From Adiantum capillus-veneris (Eukaryota; Streptophyta; Polypodiopsida; Polypodiales; Pteridaceae), in NCBI GenBank assembly GCA_014529385.2, contig CM043968.1:8846648-8910647 (forward strand): a DNA stretch of 64,000 bases, written 5' to 3'. The position numbers and the translations under genes are program-made. A model generated the notes under the pieces. The model was given only the letters and a program-made list of their open reading frames with translations. It was not told the origin of the DNA and ran no database searches. Shown piece by piece: positions 1 through 10,668 of this stretch. The first letter of the stretch is position 1, and each line of letters begins with the position of its first letter.

Positions 1-1539
1 ACCTAAAATCTCACATGTGTGAATCTAAAACATAAAAGAGCTTCCACCTTGCCACTATGAACTACCTACTCTTTGACCAAGATAATGAACTAACAAAAAT
101 GCTACAATCCTCAAAGGGGAAAAAATCAAGAGTAAATGAACAATTGGAAATCACATCTAAGTAGTTTTCTTCTAGAATATATGAGAAACCTACAATTTTC
201 AAGCATTACTCACTATCAAATGCTGTGTGCAAAACTTCTAATTTATACAAGAAATGGTGCAATCCCATGAACGATTACGCTTAAAGAGACTGTTTAGAAT
301 TTAAAAAAAGACATTAAGAGTTTGGTTACTTATTTATTAACAATCGTTTTGTGTTCATAAAGACCAAGAAAACAACGCTCTAATTAGTGACATTGCTCAA
401 CTTAAAAGTTCAAACACAATTAAAAAATTGTGATTACTTCTTTGGTGAGCGGACATAGCTTAACTTAAAAGTTCAAACACAATTAAAAAGTTGTAATTTC
501 TTCTTTTGTGAGTGGTACATGCAAGTAACTTTAAAAAAAATGGCAACAATATAGATAATTACAATCGTAAACCGTTATTTTTTCATGTGATCAATGATTA
601 TGATACAAAGCTCATTCGGTGGATTATATAGGCAAGATAAATTAATCTAATCCTCTTTGAACTTGCCACATCATCGACCATATGCATTTAATTTACACCC
701 ATGGCATATATAGAGCAATTATGTACTTCCATGTCAAATTTGTCATAAAACATACTTGTGTAGCATGCACACCACACACACATGGCAGTGTTCATTATTA
801 GGCTTTCACATACTAAATTCAATTAATGCAAGTGCAAGAAGAAAGTGATCGAACATGGGGATACTAGAAATTTTCAAAGTTGCCTACCAATAACATCCTA
901 TAATTGCAAAGGCTCTAACATATTTTCAAACATAGAGTGTTGGTATATCAAATGATTCATAAGTTATGCATCACCAAAAAAATCTGAGATTGCATGATGC
1001 AAAACTGGAAATTTCGTGCGATGATCACATGAATTTATAGATCTAAAAGATGGTTTTGGTCACTATCCAGATTCATCGATCAAACACAATGATGGTCATT
1101 TGTGTAGAGCTTCTAAATATACAAGAGCTTACACAATTTTGTGAACCACGCTAGCTACAATGACACAACACAATATTTATGTCTTTAAACATTGTCAAAT
1201 ATATGATGACTTAAATCATTTACAAAAGTGAACTGCTTAACTTTCTTGTCATGCATAACTATGTAAGGATGTAGTTGAACCTTTGGTAATGATGCACGCA
1301 AAGTAAATAACTTAATCATGTAACAATTTAAATATGCAGTTTGGTAAACGTTGGTAACTACAATCTGTATAAAAGTTATTGATAGTCCTAGGTTAGTAAG
1401 GTAATAACAAAATATAGTCGAGCATTACTATAAGCCTTCAAGGCTACCTCTACTACCAAGATATCTTTGTAATGCTACGATACAAACATCTTGCTAAGAT
1501 GTATGTAACACAACCTTCTGGTTTTATTCAAAAGGGTAG
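1..1539. other. AT-rich intergenic DNA, no gene seen
   Basis: No open frame, RNA gene or transposon signature could be supported here. The only internal structure noted is the 63-bp tandem duplication annotated separately. The composition is strongly AT-rich, as expected for plant intergenic DNA. Confidence 0.6.
396..521. repeat. Two-copy tandem duplication, period 63 bp
   Basis: The segment containing CTTAAAAGTTCAAACACAAT at about 401 recurs at 464 with a few substitutions. Each copy also ends with a similar TTCTT..GTGAG stretch. The two copies are directly adjacent, so this is a simple local duplication with no coding content. Confidence 0.8.
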
Positions 1540-1960
1540 AAGAACTTGGTGTGCACATTGAATCGGGTATTGTACAATTTTGAAGCAAACTCCTTGTGTT
1601 TTGTACGAGAAGATACATGCTCATTTTGCACATGGCTTTCAAGATATTGTAATTGGGAATACTTTGCATGTAATACACAAAGAGTATGTACTTATGATCA
1701 TTGTACTCTTGTTGATGATATGTTATGTTACTTGTCCTGCTGAGACTCATATTAGTGATGTCAAGGCTAATCTGAATTTGGATTTTGAGATGTCACATTT
1801 GTTTTCTTGAATCATTATTTGGGGATCATGTTTAAGCATTGTGATGGAGGTAGGGCTTTGTGTCTCATAAATAACATGAAGGCACTGCTATTTAGTTTTG
1901 ACGTCCCTGAAGATTATGCAATCGTGGGTATATGCTTGTTTTGACTAGATGTATGCATAA
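1540..1960 (+). pseudogene. Decayed Ty1/copia reverse-transcriptase fragment
   Basis: Pieces of the copia RT palm domain can be read across frames. LKQTPCVLYEKIHAH corresponds to the family's GLKQAPRAWYEKID region. LVDDML at about 1710-1730 corresponds to the catalytic YVDD box. PAETHISDVKANLNLDFEMS follows and corresponds to the segment leading to the DLG..HFFLG motif. The frame changes between these pieces and the tyrosine of YVDD is not preserved in the same frame, so the product would be inactive. No LTR or integrase was seen nearby. It is an isolated relic, more decayed than the copia fragment at 6.7-7.95 kb and probably independent of it. Confidence 0.75.
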
Positions 1961-3907
1961 ATTGAATATGTAGCAAAGTGAAGTTTTCACACTTTTGGGT
2001 CTTTGGATATCAAGCACACACTAACCTAGTCAAGTTTGATTTGGAGGTCAACAAGATCTCTTCCTTACTGCTCAAATGCATGCAAAATATTGTCAATTTT
2101 TTTTGTATGTGCATAAAACATTAAATTAAGGTCCACTTCTTTCTGATGATAGGTGGAAGATGTCCTTATTTGCCTTAGCCTACAAGATAGATATGGAAAA
2201 TCCACGGGCAGGAACTTATTGAACATAATATTGGGTTGTGGATTGAGAGATATACTAGGTCCCTAGTCGTGGCCCCCAAGGATTGTGAGGTATATCTTGT
2301 CTAGATTGATTTTTAGGTGCTTAAAGTGAGTTTTAGGTGTGATACAACAGGACCCTTGGATCCTCATCCACTCAGTTAATGAACACACATCTTGCATTTT
2401 GGGATCCCTCAAATAACATTTATCTAAACCTTGTTTAAGCTTCATTGTGCAAAAGCAACAATGGAAAGAGGCATAGTTGTATAACATTTTGGGAATTAAA
2501 AAACATGCACATATTTCTTTGTTAATATTGGAGTTTACTCTAATTAAAAAACAAGCACATATTTCTTTGTTAATATTGGAGTTTACTCTCGATCTTTGGG
2601 AAATAGCATACAAATTTATTCATGGCCATGAAAGGAACTTTACGTAGAGATGCTCTAACACATCATTATTTTCTTTGGACCATGTGAGCGTCCCTTACAC
2701 CCACCATTGTGGTAGTGACTTGGAGGCTCACTAGCCTTTGCACATGCCTATATGAGATCACACTTCACCTCTCCTAGCCTGTGCATAAGAGCTATGTAAC
2801 TGTCTAGCTTATTATCTACATCGTCATGTGTCAATCTCATGGTACTTTACAAGGATAGAATGTTGGTTTATCTTTAAGTAATCCTGCCATTTATCCCCCC
2901 TCCCTATCTAATCTTCCTAATTATTAGCCTCACTATGCCCACTTAACTCAAAAATTAGTTGTGGTGCTCACTAAAAACAAATGTCATTGGGCATTAGCTT
3001 TAGTTTTAGCTTTAGTAATTGAGCATCATATGTAGTTATTAGGGCCTCCATATAAATTCATCCCCAAGGGCTTTGTTAGTTAGCTTTCCTTATCCTCATA
3101 TCCAATAACCCTAAATTACCCTTATCCCTCCAAAAAATCTTACTCCTCCTATCCATTCATTTTGATTTACTCATACCATCGTCACAGCCTTAATGATAGA
3201 AGTCTTTTGTTGAATACTTTTGTTAGTTGTTGCAAAATTAAATTGGACCTATAAGCTTGTTAATAGTTGGTTCCGGCCTTGTACATAAGGCTTATCAATA
3301 GCCTTCCAATTAAGGCTTGGAGACACAAAAGAGACTTTGTTTTGATAGTTGTATAGTGTGACACTTGCTGTAAGTGGCTCTATGTTCAATGCCCTATATT
3401 GAACAAGAACTATTATTTATTTGATAAGGGGCTCTTGAAGGCTACTCACATCGACTTTGCTTGGTCGTGTGCTCTATCGAGGGGCATCACTACATCTTCT
3501 CCAATATGGATAATGGGTTGGTATAGGTTCCTTCACCACGATAAAGGTTAAGGAACACATGCCAAGTTTTGAAGTTGTAATTAATTCTCTCCAAGAGGAC
3601 AAGAAGTAGTTCTTTTAGGACAAGTCAACAGCTTACCAAAACTTTTGTAATCACCGATACAAGGAGAAAACTATGTGCGCACTATGGAAAGTCCAAATAG
3701 CTATGAAAGTATTGTTACAAAGTCAAAGAGTGCCTTCATTGCAAGAATAGGGCAAGGGGCCAATATAAAGACACCTAAGAAAAAAATCATAATTTTGGGG
3801 GGGATTTTGCATATCATGTCAAATTTGATATATGAAGAGTGCATCAGATTCCTCATCAAAAGACAAATTAGATGATATCAAATTGATATTTTTTGAATAA
3901 ACTATCA
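1961..3907. other. Intergenic DNA, no gene recognised
   Basis: Only short, unconvincing open frames occur. A 66-codon plus-strand frame at 3675-3875 and a 116-codon minus-strand frame at 2263-2613 have no recognisable motif. The latter is partly produced by an in-phase 48-bp tandem duplication. Nothing else could be supported. Confidence 0.55.
2494..2589. repeat. Two-copy tandem duplication, period 48 bp
   Basis: A 48-bp segment beginning AATTAAAAAACA and ending GGAGTTTACTCT occurs twice head to tail with one or two differences. Because 48 is a multiple of three, it duplicates a 16-residue stretch in a spurious minus-strand frame. The near identity means the duplication is young. Confidence 0.9.
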
Positions 3908-4358
3908 ATGTTTTATGGGGAAATTATCAAAATACCTCTAATTTGAGGAAATTCCCAAAATACCCCTCAAATTTCAAAAATTTCCAAAATGCCCCCGATA
4001 TTTTGTCATAAATTCCCAAAAATACCCTTGTTGTGAGACTAAATTTCTCGAAAAATAAATTTTTTTGTAGGTCTTCACAAGAAGAGTGATTGTCTATCAT
4101 ACAAGATGCTAAAACTACAATTTGAGTTGTTTACGTAGGCTTTGGAGATGAATTGCTTCATTATTTTTAGACATAATTGCCTTTTTTGCGATGGTAACTG
4201 GTGACAAATTACATGCTAAGCACTCAAAAACGGATCTCAATTGTCAAAAACGAATGAAGATTAGAAAATCTTGAACATTCCAACCAAAATAGATACAAGG
4301 GTATTTTGGGAATTTTCTCAAATTAGAGGGGTATTTTGGTAATTTTCCCATGTTTTAT
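3908..4358. mobile_element. Mutator-type MITE with 9-bp target-site duplication
   Basis: The element spans 3917-4349 (433 bp). The perfect 9-bp direct repeat ATGTTTTAT flanks it at 3908-3916 and 4350-4358. Its ends are long terminal inverted repeats. The left end reads GGGGAAATTATCAAAATACC and the right end, reverse-complemented, reads GGGAAAATTACCAAAATACC. Both continue through CTCTAATTTGAG and AAATTCCCAAAATACC for about 50 bp with few mismatches. A second, weaker copy of the CCAAAATACCC motif lies inside the left end. A 9-bp target duplication with long TIRs is the hallmark of Mutator-like elements. No transposase is present, so this is a non-autonomous copy. The family name is not known to me. 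Confidence 0.9.
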
Positions 4359-4700
4359 TTTAAAATTTTGATTTTGGACATTTTTTAGAGTGCTTTAAAG
4401 TACAGTGGCCTGAGCAGTGAAGGCCCTAAAGCCAAATTAAAACCTTCACCAAACTCAACCATAATCACAACAATAGAGCTACAATGTAGTTTATTTATGC
4501 AGATCAAGTCCTCAATTTCAGCACCAAAACAAAGTACTCACAAGGCACTTCACACACCACAATTGAGACGCCATCCTATTTATTTCCTGTACCGTGTAAG
4601 CTTACAAGTGCAAAGTTGCCATGAATAGACTTCATGTCCTCTAGCACTGAAAGATCCACAAATCCGAGAAGTACCTGTACATAGAAAGTTACCCATCAAA
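4359..4700. other. Spacer between MITE and FLOE-like remnant
   Basis: This stretch lies 3' of the FLOE-like remnant and would contain its 3' untranslated region and polyadenylation signals if the locus is transcribed. No distinct signal was confirmed. It has no open frame of note. Confidence 0.4.
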
Positions 4701-6221
4701 TCAGCCTCTGTTGAACCAACCTCTAGCAGGTTGAGAAGAATCCCCTCCATTCATAAGCTTATCCAGCACCACATTCAACTCACAGACTGGCCGTGGTCTG
4801 TCAGCTGCCGCACTACACCTCTGACCTGCTCCCTTGGAAAACCCATATGGTGAACCCTTTCAACCACATCATCTAATGAAGAGCGAGTGGATGGCCCACT
4901 TGATACTGGATTGGCAGCCGGTAACCCATGCTGAATTGGTTGTGCCGTTGGTAATCGTGGATAGCCAGATCCTCCTCCACTTGGAGCAGAGGGCATAGGC
5001 TGAGCTGCCCGATATGGTGAAGTACTATATCCACCACCACCACCACCTGATGTTTCATATATAGACGGTGCAGGCTTAGGCATCGGCGGCGGAGGGCATA
5101 AGACGGAGCCATACTGGTTGCTGTAGGTGCCATTCTTCCAGCAACAGGATCATACATAAGTTGAGAACCAACAGGGTTGTTGTTGCTGGGATGAATGGAG
5201 CCCTTCCTGAGGCAGTGGCGGCTGTCGTGGCCCCCTGCATGCATTCCCCCTGTATAGTGTGGAGGCTCAGGCAAGTATGTACTGCTGGGAGGTGCAAGTG
5301 TTGGAGGAAGATGGTGTTGGGGCTGCATATGGCTATATGTAGTTGCTTCAATTGGCACATTGTACGAGCTTGGCGGTGGGAGCTGTGGTGCTGGCTGAGA
5401 ATGAAAAGCTGGAACATGCAATGAATGCTGATGAGGTTGTGGTGTTTGTGAACTCGGCTATTGTGGAGGAATATGTTGCACAGCAGGAGGGTAAGGTTGC
5501 TGATTAGCAGCAGGGGGGGCATTCGTAGTGGATGGCAATGGCACCATGCTCTGAGTAGTATAGGCTTGAATTTGAGGAAGTGGAGGTGGAGGAGGATAGT
5601 GGGCTTGTGTTGGGGCAGGATATTGTGAGGGCATGTGCTGTGGTAGCTGTGGGGGAGACTCTGAAAATGCTACCTGAGGAGCCTCCTCTTTGGCAGTTTT
5701 TGGTTGCTGCCACCCTTCTGCAGGGTTTGTGGCAAGCCACCTACTGCGGCTTTTGCCCATCCACACGTAGGTTGGCCATATGGGAGTTAACCCCTTCCAT
5801 ACTCTGCTTCTCATGCAGAAACTGCACTCCTCTGCGAACCTGATAAATAAAATTCACACTGACGTCGCCCAACAAAGTTTCAGATCAAAGCATGCATTCA
5901 TAGCACCATCCATATATCTCAAAGCCAAAAGCATACCTCTTCAAGCACTAACTCCAGCTTCGTTAACCTGCTATTGCTTTGGTCCTGTTTTTCCCCTTCA
6001 ATAGATTGGAGCCCTGCAATAGTCTGATGTAGCCCTTGTACCGTTGTTTCAAGCTGAAAGAGCCTCTCATTAACAGAATGAAATACATCCAAGAGGCGGT
6101 CTGTATGTTGCTTTATTGAGCGTTCAATTGCATCCATGGTCACAAGATCTGCTGCATCAGTTGCATCTATTGGCTTTCCATAGGCAAGCCCTCTAGATGT
6201 ATCAATGGAGGGACCCTTCAC
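4701..6221 (-). pseudogene. FLOE2/FLOE3-like (DUF1421) gene remnant
   Basis: FLOE proteins are plant prion-like condensate proteins. Arabidopsis FLOE1 acts as a water-potential sensor in seeds, and the family has an N-terminal coiled-coil nucleation region, a Q/P/S-rich region and a C-terminal DUF1421. Here the first visible exon (6221-5937) encodes LVTMDAIERSIKQHTDRLL and a leucine-heptad helix. A 97-bp intron (5936-5840, GTATGC...ATCAG) leads to VRRGVQFLHEKQ. A long P/Q/S-rich segment (about 5735-5110) follows, then the UBA-like VVERVHHMGFPREQVRGVV and LNVVLDKLMNGG, ending in GWFNRG and TGA at 4701-4703. This C-terminus resembles FLOE2/3 more than FLOE1. Disruptions: TAG at 5741-5743 with a frame change there, TAG at 5458-5460, a frame change near 5100, and one missing base near 4780. 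The 5' exon(s) encoding the N-terminus were not found. The retained intron argues against a processed copy. Assembly indels could explain the frame changes but not easily the 5458 stop. Confidence 0.85.
5840..5936 (-). other. Predicted intron in FLOE-like remnant
   Basis: On the minus strand the donor is GAG|GTATGC and the acceptor is TTTATTTATCAG|GTT, in phase 0. Removing it joins ...LTKLELVLEE to VRRGVQFLHEKQ. This gives the continuous coiled-coil region expected of the family, so the intron call rests on both splice signals and protein continuity. Confidence 0.8.
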
Positions 6222-6532
6222 AACGATACAGTTTAAATTAGAATCATTCGTGCATCAACTATCTTGCCCTCACTGATATCAGCCTACAAAAGTTGCTCTA
6301 TAAAACAACGAATATTTGTTGTTCAGAAAGCTAAAGAATGTAAATCTCTCACCAATATATCCCAATGAGAATCTCATGTAGTGGAAGGCTGATCAGCACT
6401 AAAAATATGCATGCAGCCTGTCTTCCTGTTAGGTGCAGTGGAAAAGAGACCACACCAAGATCTATGATTCGCACAAACACAACCATTATGTAGATGTATT
6501 ATGAGATTGGTTCCTTCTTTCCTTTAGGGAGA

Positions 6533-6567
<35 letters not shown>

Positions 6568-6700
6568 CACCACCCTCTTAGGGTCCCCTGTCACAAGGCT
6601 GTGACAGATAACTAACTATTTTTGTTGGTTTTCTTTATGGAATTTTTATTTTATTTTTGGACGCCTTGATTATTTGACTACTCGTACTTTACCCAAATAA
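6222..6700. other. Region upstream of FLOE-like remnant
   Basis: On the minus strand an acceptor-like TTTGTAG at about 6285 could start an upstream part of the gene's exon, but the following frame soon meets stops and no N-terminal DUF1421-family sequence was recognised. The segment also holds a (GA)n tract at 6528-6564 and a perfect hairpin at 6588-6607. Nothing else was identified. Confidence 0.4.
6528..6564. repeat. (GA)n microsatellite
   Basis: About 18 nearly pure GA dinucleotides, starting with an imperfect GGGAGAGAGGGAGA. It lies between the FLOE-like remnant and the copia fragment. Confidence 0.95.
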
Positions 6701-7946
6701 GCAAATCGGGCTTGACATAAAGCCATTAAAAATTGAGGATGTCAAGGGTGCATTCCTTAATGGCACTCTTACATCGGAGGTATATGTTGAGCAAACCGCC
6801 GAGCTTTGCGAAAGCCGGCTACAAGGGACTGGGTTTGTCTACCATACAAGGCGCTCTATGGCCTGCAGCAAGCTTCACACGGTTCTGGTATCAGAGGATT
6901 GATGAGTTCTTATATCTCTCGGATTGAAGCGTATTTTTGGGATACCAACTGCTACGTTGCTTCCCAGGGCAGTTTGATTGCTATTGTTATCATATATGTG
7001 GACGACTTACTTTTCACAGGTTCTTGTACGGACACGATCCGTTCCATCATGAAGGCTCTAGAGACGACTTTTGAGATAACGGAACTTGGATTGCTACACT
7101 TCTTCCTTGGTTTTGAGATATATCAGACCTCTCACGGCATCTTTTCTCTCAATGGAAGTACGCCAAGGACATTTTGGACCGACACAGAATGGGACAGTGC
7201 AAACCTATTGGCACTCCATTAGAACCCGGGGAGAGCCTCTCTGCATGATCCTTCATCATGGGTTTTGACCAGACACAGTATCACAATGTTGTGGTTGTTT
7301 AGTGTGGCTCACCTATTCACGCCCAGACATTTGTTATGCAATTTCACACTCAGTTCCTTTTCCTCCAAGCCTCGACAGCGGCATTGGAAATGTGCCCTTC
7401 GCACAGTGCGGTATGTCTCCGACACAGTGGATCTGGGGATCTTCTATCGTCGTTCTCGCGGTTTCACCTTGCGTGGTTGGTGCGATTCGGACTAGGCTAG
7501 TAATCCCGACACCCGGTGTTCTACGACAAGAGTAGTTTTCACACTCAGCTCGGGACCTATTTCTTGGAGCAGCAAGAGGCAACCCACCGTTGCGCTCTCT
7601 TCTATAGAGGTGGAGTACCGCACAGCTTGCTACGCTGCGTGTGAAGGCATTTGGTTACAGAGACTCTTGGGGGAGCTCGGTTCCCACAACAGCTACAACA
7701 CTTCTTTCGTGCAACAATCAGAGTTGCATTGCCATTGCCAAGAATCCAGTGTTCCATAAACGGACCAAGCACATTGAGGTTCAATATCACTATGTTTGGG
7801 AGCGGATTTTGGTGGGTGACATCAGACTGGTTTACTGTCCTAGGGCGGACAATGTGGCAGACATCTTCACAAGAGCTGCTTCTCAGCAGATCTTGGCCTC
7901 ACTACTTCGCACCCTCTTTTCTTCAGCATCCAGTGTTGAGAGGGGG
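6690..7946 (+). mobile_element. Degenerate Ty1/copia pol 3' half (RT and RNase H)
   Basis: The order of motifs is that of copia pol. DVKGAFLNGTLTSEVYVEQ begins at 6738, then KALYGLQQA near 6850, YVDDLLFTG near 6999-7025, LGLLHFFLGFEIYQ near 7090-7130, and a shifted TYSRPDICYAIS near 7310. The RNase H/C-terminal part has SSIEVEYRTA, then TKHIEVQYHYVWERI and the hallmark ADNVADIFTRA near 7845-7880. Several frameshifts and stops break it, for example just after 6795 and near 7210-7260, so it cannot make a full polyprotein. Gag, protease, integrase and the 5' LTR are absent. RT catalytic aspartates are still present in YVDD. The polypurine run at 7941-7946 marks the 3' end of the internal region. 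Confidence 0.92.
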
Positions 7947-7952
7947 TGTTAG
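7941..7952 (+). other. Copia polypurine tract and 3' LTR start
   Basis: AGGGGG at 7941-7946 is followed directly by TGTTAGAG. This matches the usual copia arrangement of a purine tract abutting an LTR that begins TGTTA. The outer end of the LTR was not found, because the following 700 bp are dominated by CA, TC and TA microsatellites and no second LTR exists in the window. Confidence 0.65.
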
Positions 7953-8239
7953 AGTTCATCCTCGGTTGCTTGCTCATCCTTTCTTGAATGGCTAGTTGTG
8001 TCCCGGGTGGCCACCCACTTGCATGCCATTTTGTCCTCTTGTTACATGGTCCAGATGGTGCCCACACTTGTCCGCACGGCCACTACACACACACACACAC
8101 ACACACACAATGATGGTCGGAGGACACACCTATGTTACATCTGTTTTGTCATGGGCCGATTCCGGCCTCTAGTGGACATTAAAACTTCATACATCATTCT
8201 TTCTTTCTCTTTCTTTCATTGTCACACACTGCACACTGC

Positions 8240-8240
<1 letters not shown>

Positions 8241-8303
<63 letters not shown>
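8241..8303. repeat. (TC)n microsatellite
   Basis: Roughly 31 TC/CT units with a single interrupting CC, on the plus strand. Confidence 0.95.
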
Positions 8304-8305
<2 letters not shown>

Positions 8306-8386
8306 TGCCACATACGCCAGAGTACAATTGAGACGCACAAAAGACTGCATTTGACTTGAATTAATAGAGCAGCCAACTTGCGTGAA

Positions 8387-8439
<53 letters not shown>
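8387..8439. repeat. Compound (TC)n(TA)n microsatellite
   Basis: About 13 TC units pass directly into about 14 TA units. Compound tracts of this type arise by slippage at adjoining dinucleotides. Confidence 0.95.
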
Positions 8440-8443
<4 letters not shown>

Positions 8444-8592
8444 AGCAAATTTAGCATTGGATTCTGGTCTGCAGTCACGACGCGACCTCCCTCTAGGCAC
8501 CATATATATGGGTGGCCTGGGGGTCATGTACCAGCATGTCTTGTGTATACAGCTTTACCTGTTTGTGGTTTATCTTCCCTCGAGTTCCAGCG

Positions 8593-8597
<5 letters not shown>

Positions 8598-8631
<34 letters not shown>

Positions 8632-8667
8632 TCTCTCTCTCTCTCTTCTCTCTCTCTTCTCTCTCCC
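8598..8667. repeat. (TC)n microsatellite, interrupted
   Basis: A TC-rich tract with TTC interruptions. It ends before a non-repetitive segment at about 8670. Confidence 0.9.
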
Positions 8668-9509
8668 ATCTCACATGTGATGCCCCTCTCGTGGGCTTGT
8701 CATATGAATGTACAGTTGTGTGGTTTCATGTAACATTTAATGGCCTAATAACTTGTGTGTAGCGGAAATGAGCATGAACATAGTGGGCATTTCATTACAA
8801 TAGATTCCTAATGAGAATTACAAGAGTGCTTGGGTGGAGAGAGCAACAAAAAGCATAACACCTAGTTAGATAGCATGGACAATACTTTCAAAAGAGAGAG
8901 AAATTAAGCTAATGACAACAATTGAGGACCGGATTTGCATGGAGCCAGTCCCCCTCCAAAAGGCTTTGTATTATGGTTTTCTCCCATCAAGAGAGACATT
9001 GTACAATACAATTCTTTGTGTTCCTTCAAGACTAGCTAGTGCAATGAAGATGAAAGCTTCATGCACTAAGCAAAAAACTTAGCAAACACAACTTGAATTA
9101 TCCCCGTTCTCAGACCCAAGACCTCACACACCTTCGAAGATGGTGAGAGCTACAGGGTATGAGAGTAGATTGAGAGGAAGAATGAGTATCTTACGAGAAG
9201 ATGTACATCTCCTCACATAATCACTCATATTAGCATAGCTTTAGCTTAGTAATTAGCTTGGTAGAGGAGATGAGCATGCATTGAAGCTTGGCTCTTGGTT
9301 GGATTTGCATCCACAAGCCAAGAGTGTGTTGATGTAGGCTTCTATCTCACAAGCTTGGAGTAGGTGATGAGCTTCCATTAAAGCTTGGGAAGAGATAGTC
9401 TTCTTTGCTTCACACATAGACTGTGTGTGAGTGTGTGTGTGTGTGATAATTCCTTGCAAAAATCAGCCCCCTCTCTCTCTCTTGGGCGAGCCCTCTTGCT
9501 ATTTGCTCT

Positions 9510-9912
9510 TGCTGAGCCCTCATTGGACTCTCCCAAGTCAACCAATGATTATTAAGCAGCATAAGTGATAGCCTTCTGACATGTGTCCCCCTTTCCCTTT
9601 TGTGAGAGCTTTAGGTAATTAAATAATTTAACTAAACTCTCATTGGACCCCTTTGACTCTTGGCAATAGGAATCAGGCAAGCCATTGGGCTCCTGAATGC
9701 TCATTGGACCCCTTGTGAGACTGCCCAATAGTCTTCCAGGAGACTTAATTCTCATTGGTTTCTTTTATTAAATGTTTTTTTAAATTAATTAAACTAGATT
9801 TACTCTAGCTTAATTCTCATTGGTCCACTTCAAGGGTCACCCAATAGAAACTGGGCACACCTTGTGGGCATCTGGCGTAGGGAGCTGACATGTGTCCCTC
9901 ATTCCCTTTGTG
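9510..9912. repeat. Short dispersed repeats rich in CCAAT/ATTGG
   Basis: Variants of CTCATTGGACCCC followed about 20 bp later by GCCCAATAG recur at about 9520, 9638, 9699 and 9818, with a further CTCATTGG near 9752. A second direct repeat, CTGACATGTGTCCC with a following TTCCCTTTTGTG, occurs near 9577 and 9887. No coding frame overlaps. The segment could be part of an LTR or promoter-derived repeat, but no element boundary was established. Confidence 0.6.
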
Positions 9913-9921
9913 TAAAGGGAG

Positions 9922-9951
9922 CCTGCGTGTGTGTGTGTGTGTTGTGTGTGT
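9922..9951. repeat. (GT)n microsatellite
   Basis: About 14 GT units with one TT interruption. Confidence 0.9.
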
Positions 9952-10668
9952 GTGGCTTTCTCTCTCATCCCCTACTCTCAAGGCTCGCCCCCTCCCATGT
10001 AGGGATATGCCAAGACTTTTTAGTCACACACAAAGCATCCAATTTCCTCTAGGTTTGACCTTTGGACACAACCTTTGAATTTTGGAACCTTAGCATTTTG
10101 GAAGTCTTAATGGGCTGAACCTTAGGGTCTTTTTAGCCCATTGTTACACATGGCTCTTTTGCAGATGGCCCCCCCTTTGGATCCCTATTTTCCCTCCTTT
10201 GGATCCCTACTATGGCCGGTCTGCTAGCTTAACAAATATTCTAGCTTTTTCTCCCCTGGCACTTCCCCACATTAAATTATCAGTTTAATATAAGAAATCA
10301 TTTAGGAGAATTAGATATTGATTATTATGACATTTCATGCTCTATGGCTGAGGCAAGAGTCCCTTGAACGGGTACCGAAATTGCTAATTGCAATTCCAAG
10401 CAGGTACTCGCGAGGAAAACGTTGTTTTCCTGAGATTCCTCGCATGAAATCTCGAGAGATTCAAGGGGCAAGTAACCCTACACGTGCGGAAGCCTGCAGG
10501 CTACTCACACAAGTGATTGGCATGCAAAACGGAGCCGAAACAGGAAAATACAGCCTGCTATGTTTTTTGCAGGTTTAGGGTTTCGGTCATTTTTGGTGTC
10601 ATTATGCTCCAATAGCTTCAGCGAAGCTCAAGGGATAGTGCACAAGAGATTTGGAATGTTAGGGAGGC
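9952..10668. other. Unassigned segment 3' of the LINE fragment
   Basis: An 86-codon plus-strand frame at 10318-10578 has no recognised motif. The segment is more GC-balanced than the first 4 kb but nothing could be identified. Confidence 0.4.

Larger units (their letters stand above)
7953..9500. other. Presumed LTR remainder and microsatellite-rich DNA
   Basis: This contains (AC)n at 8086-8109, long (TC)n tracts at 8241-8303 and 8598-8667, and a (TC)n(TA)n compound at 8387-8439. Some of it is probably copia LTR. No gene was found between the tracts. Open frames here only encode LSLS, ERER or IYIY strings. Confidence 0.55.

Noticed and set aside
2263-2613. 116-codon minus-strand open frame
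   Set aside because: Its internal 16-residue repeat is produced by a 48-bp DNA duplication, and the rest has no protein-like signature.
5161-5843. Plus-strand open frames across the FLOE-like region
   Set aside because: They are antisense shadows of the Q/P/S-rich coding sequence on the minus strand.
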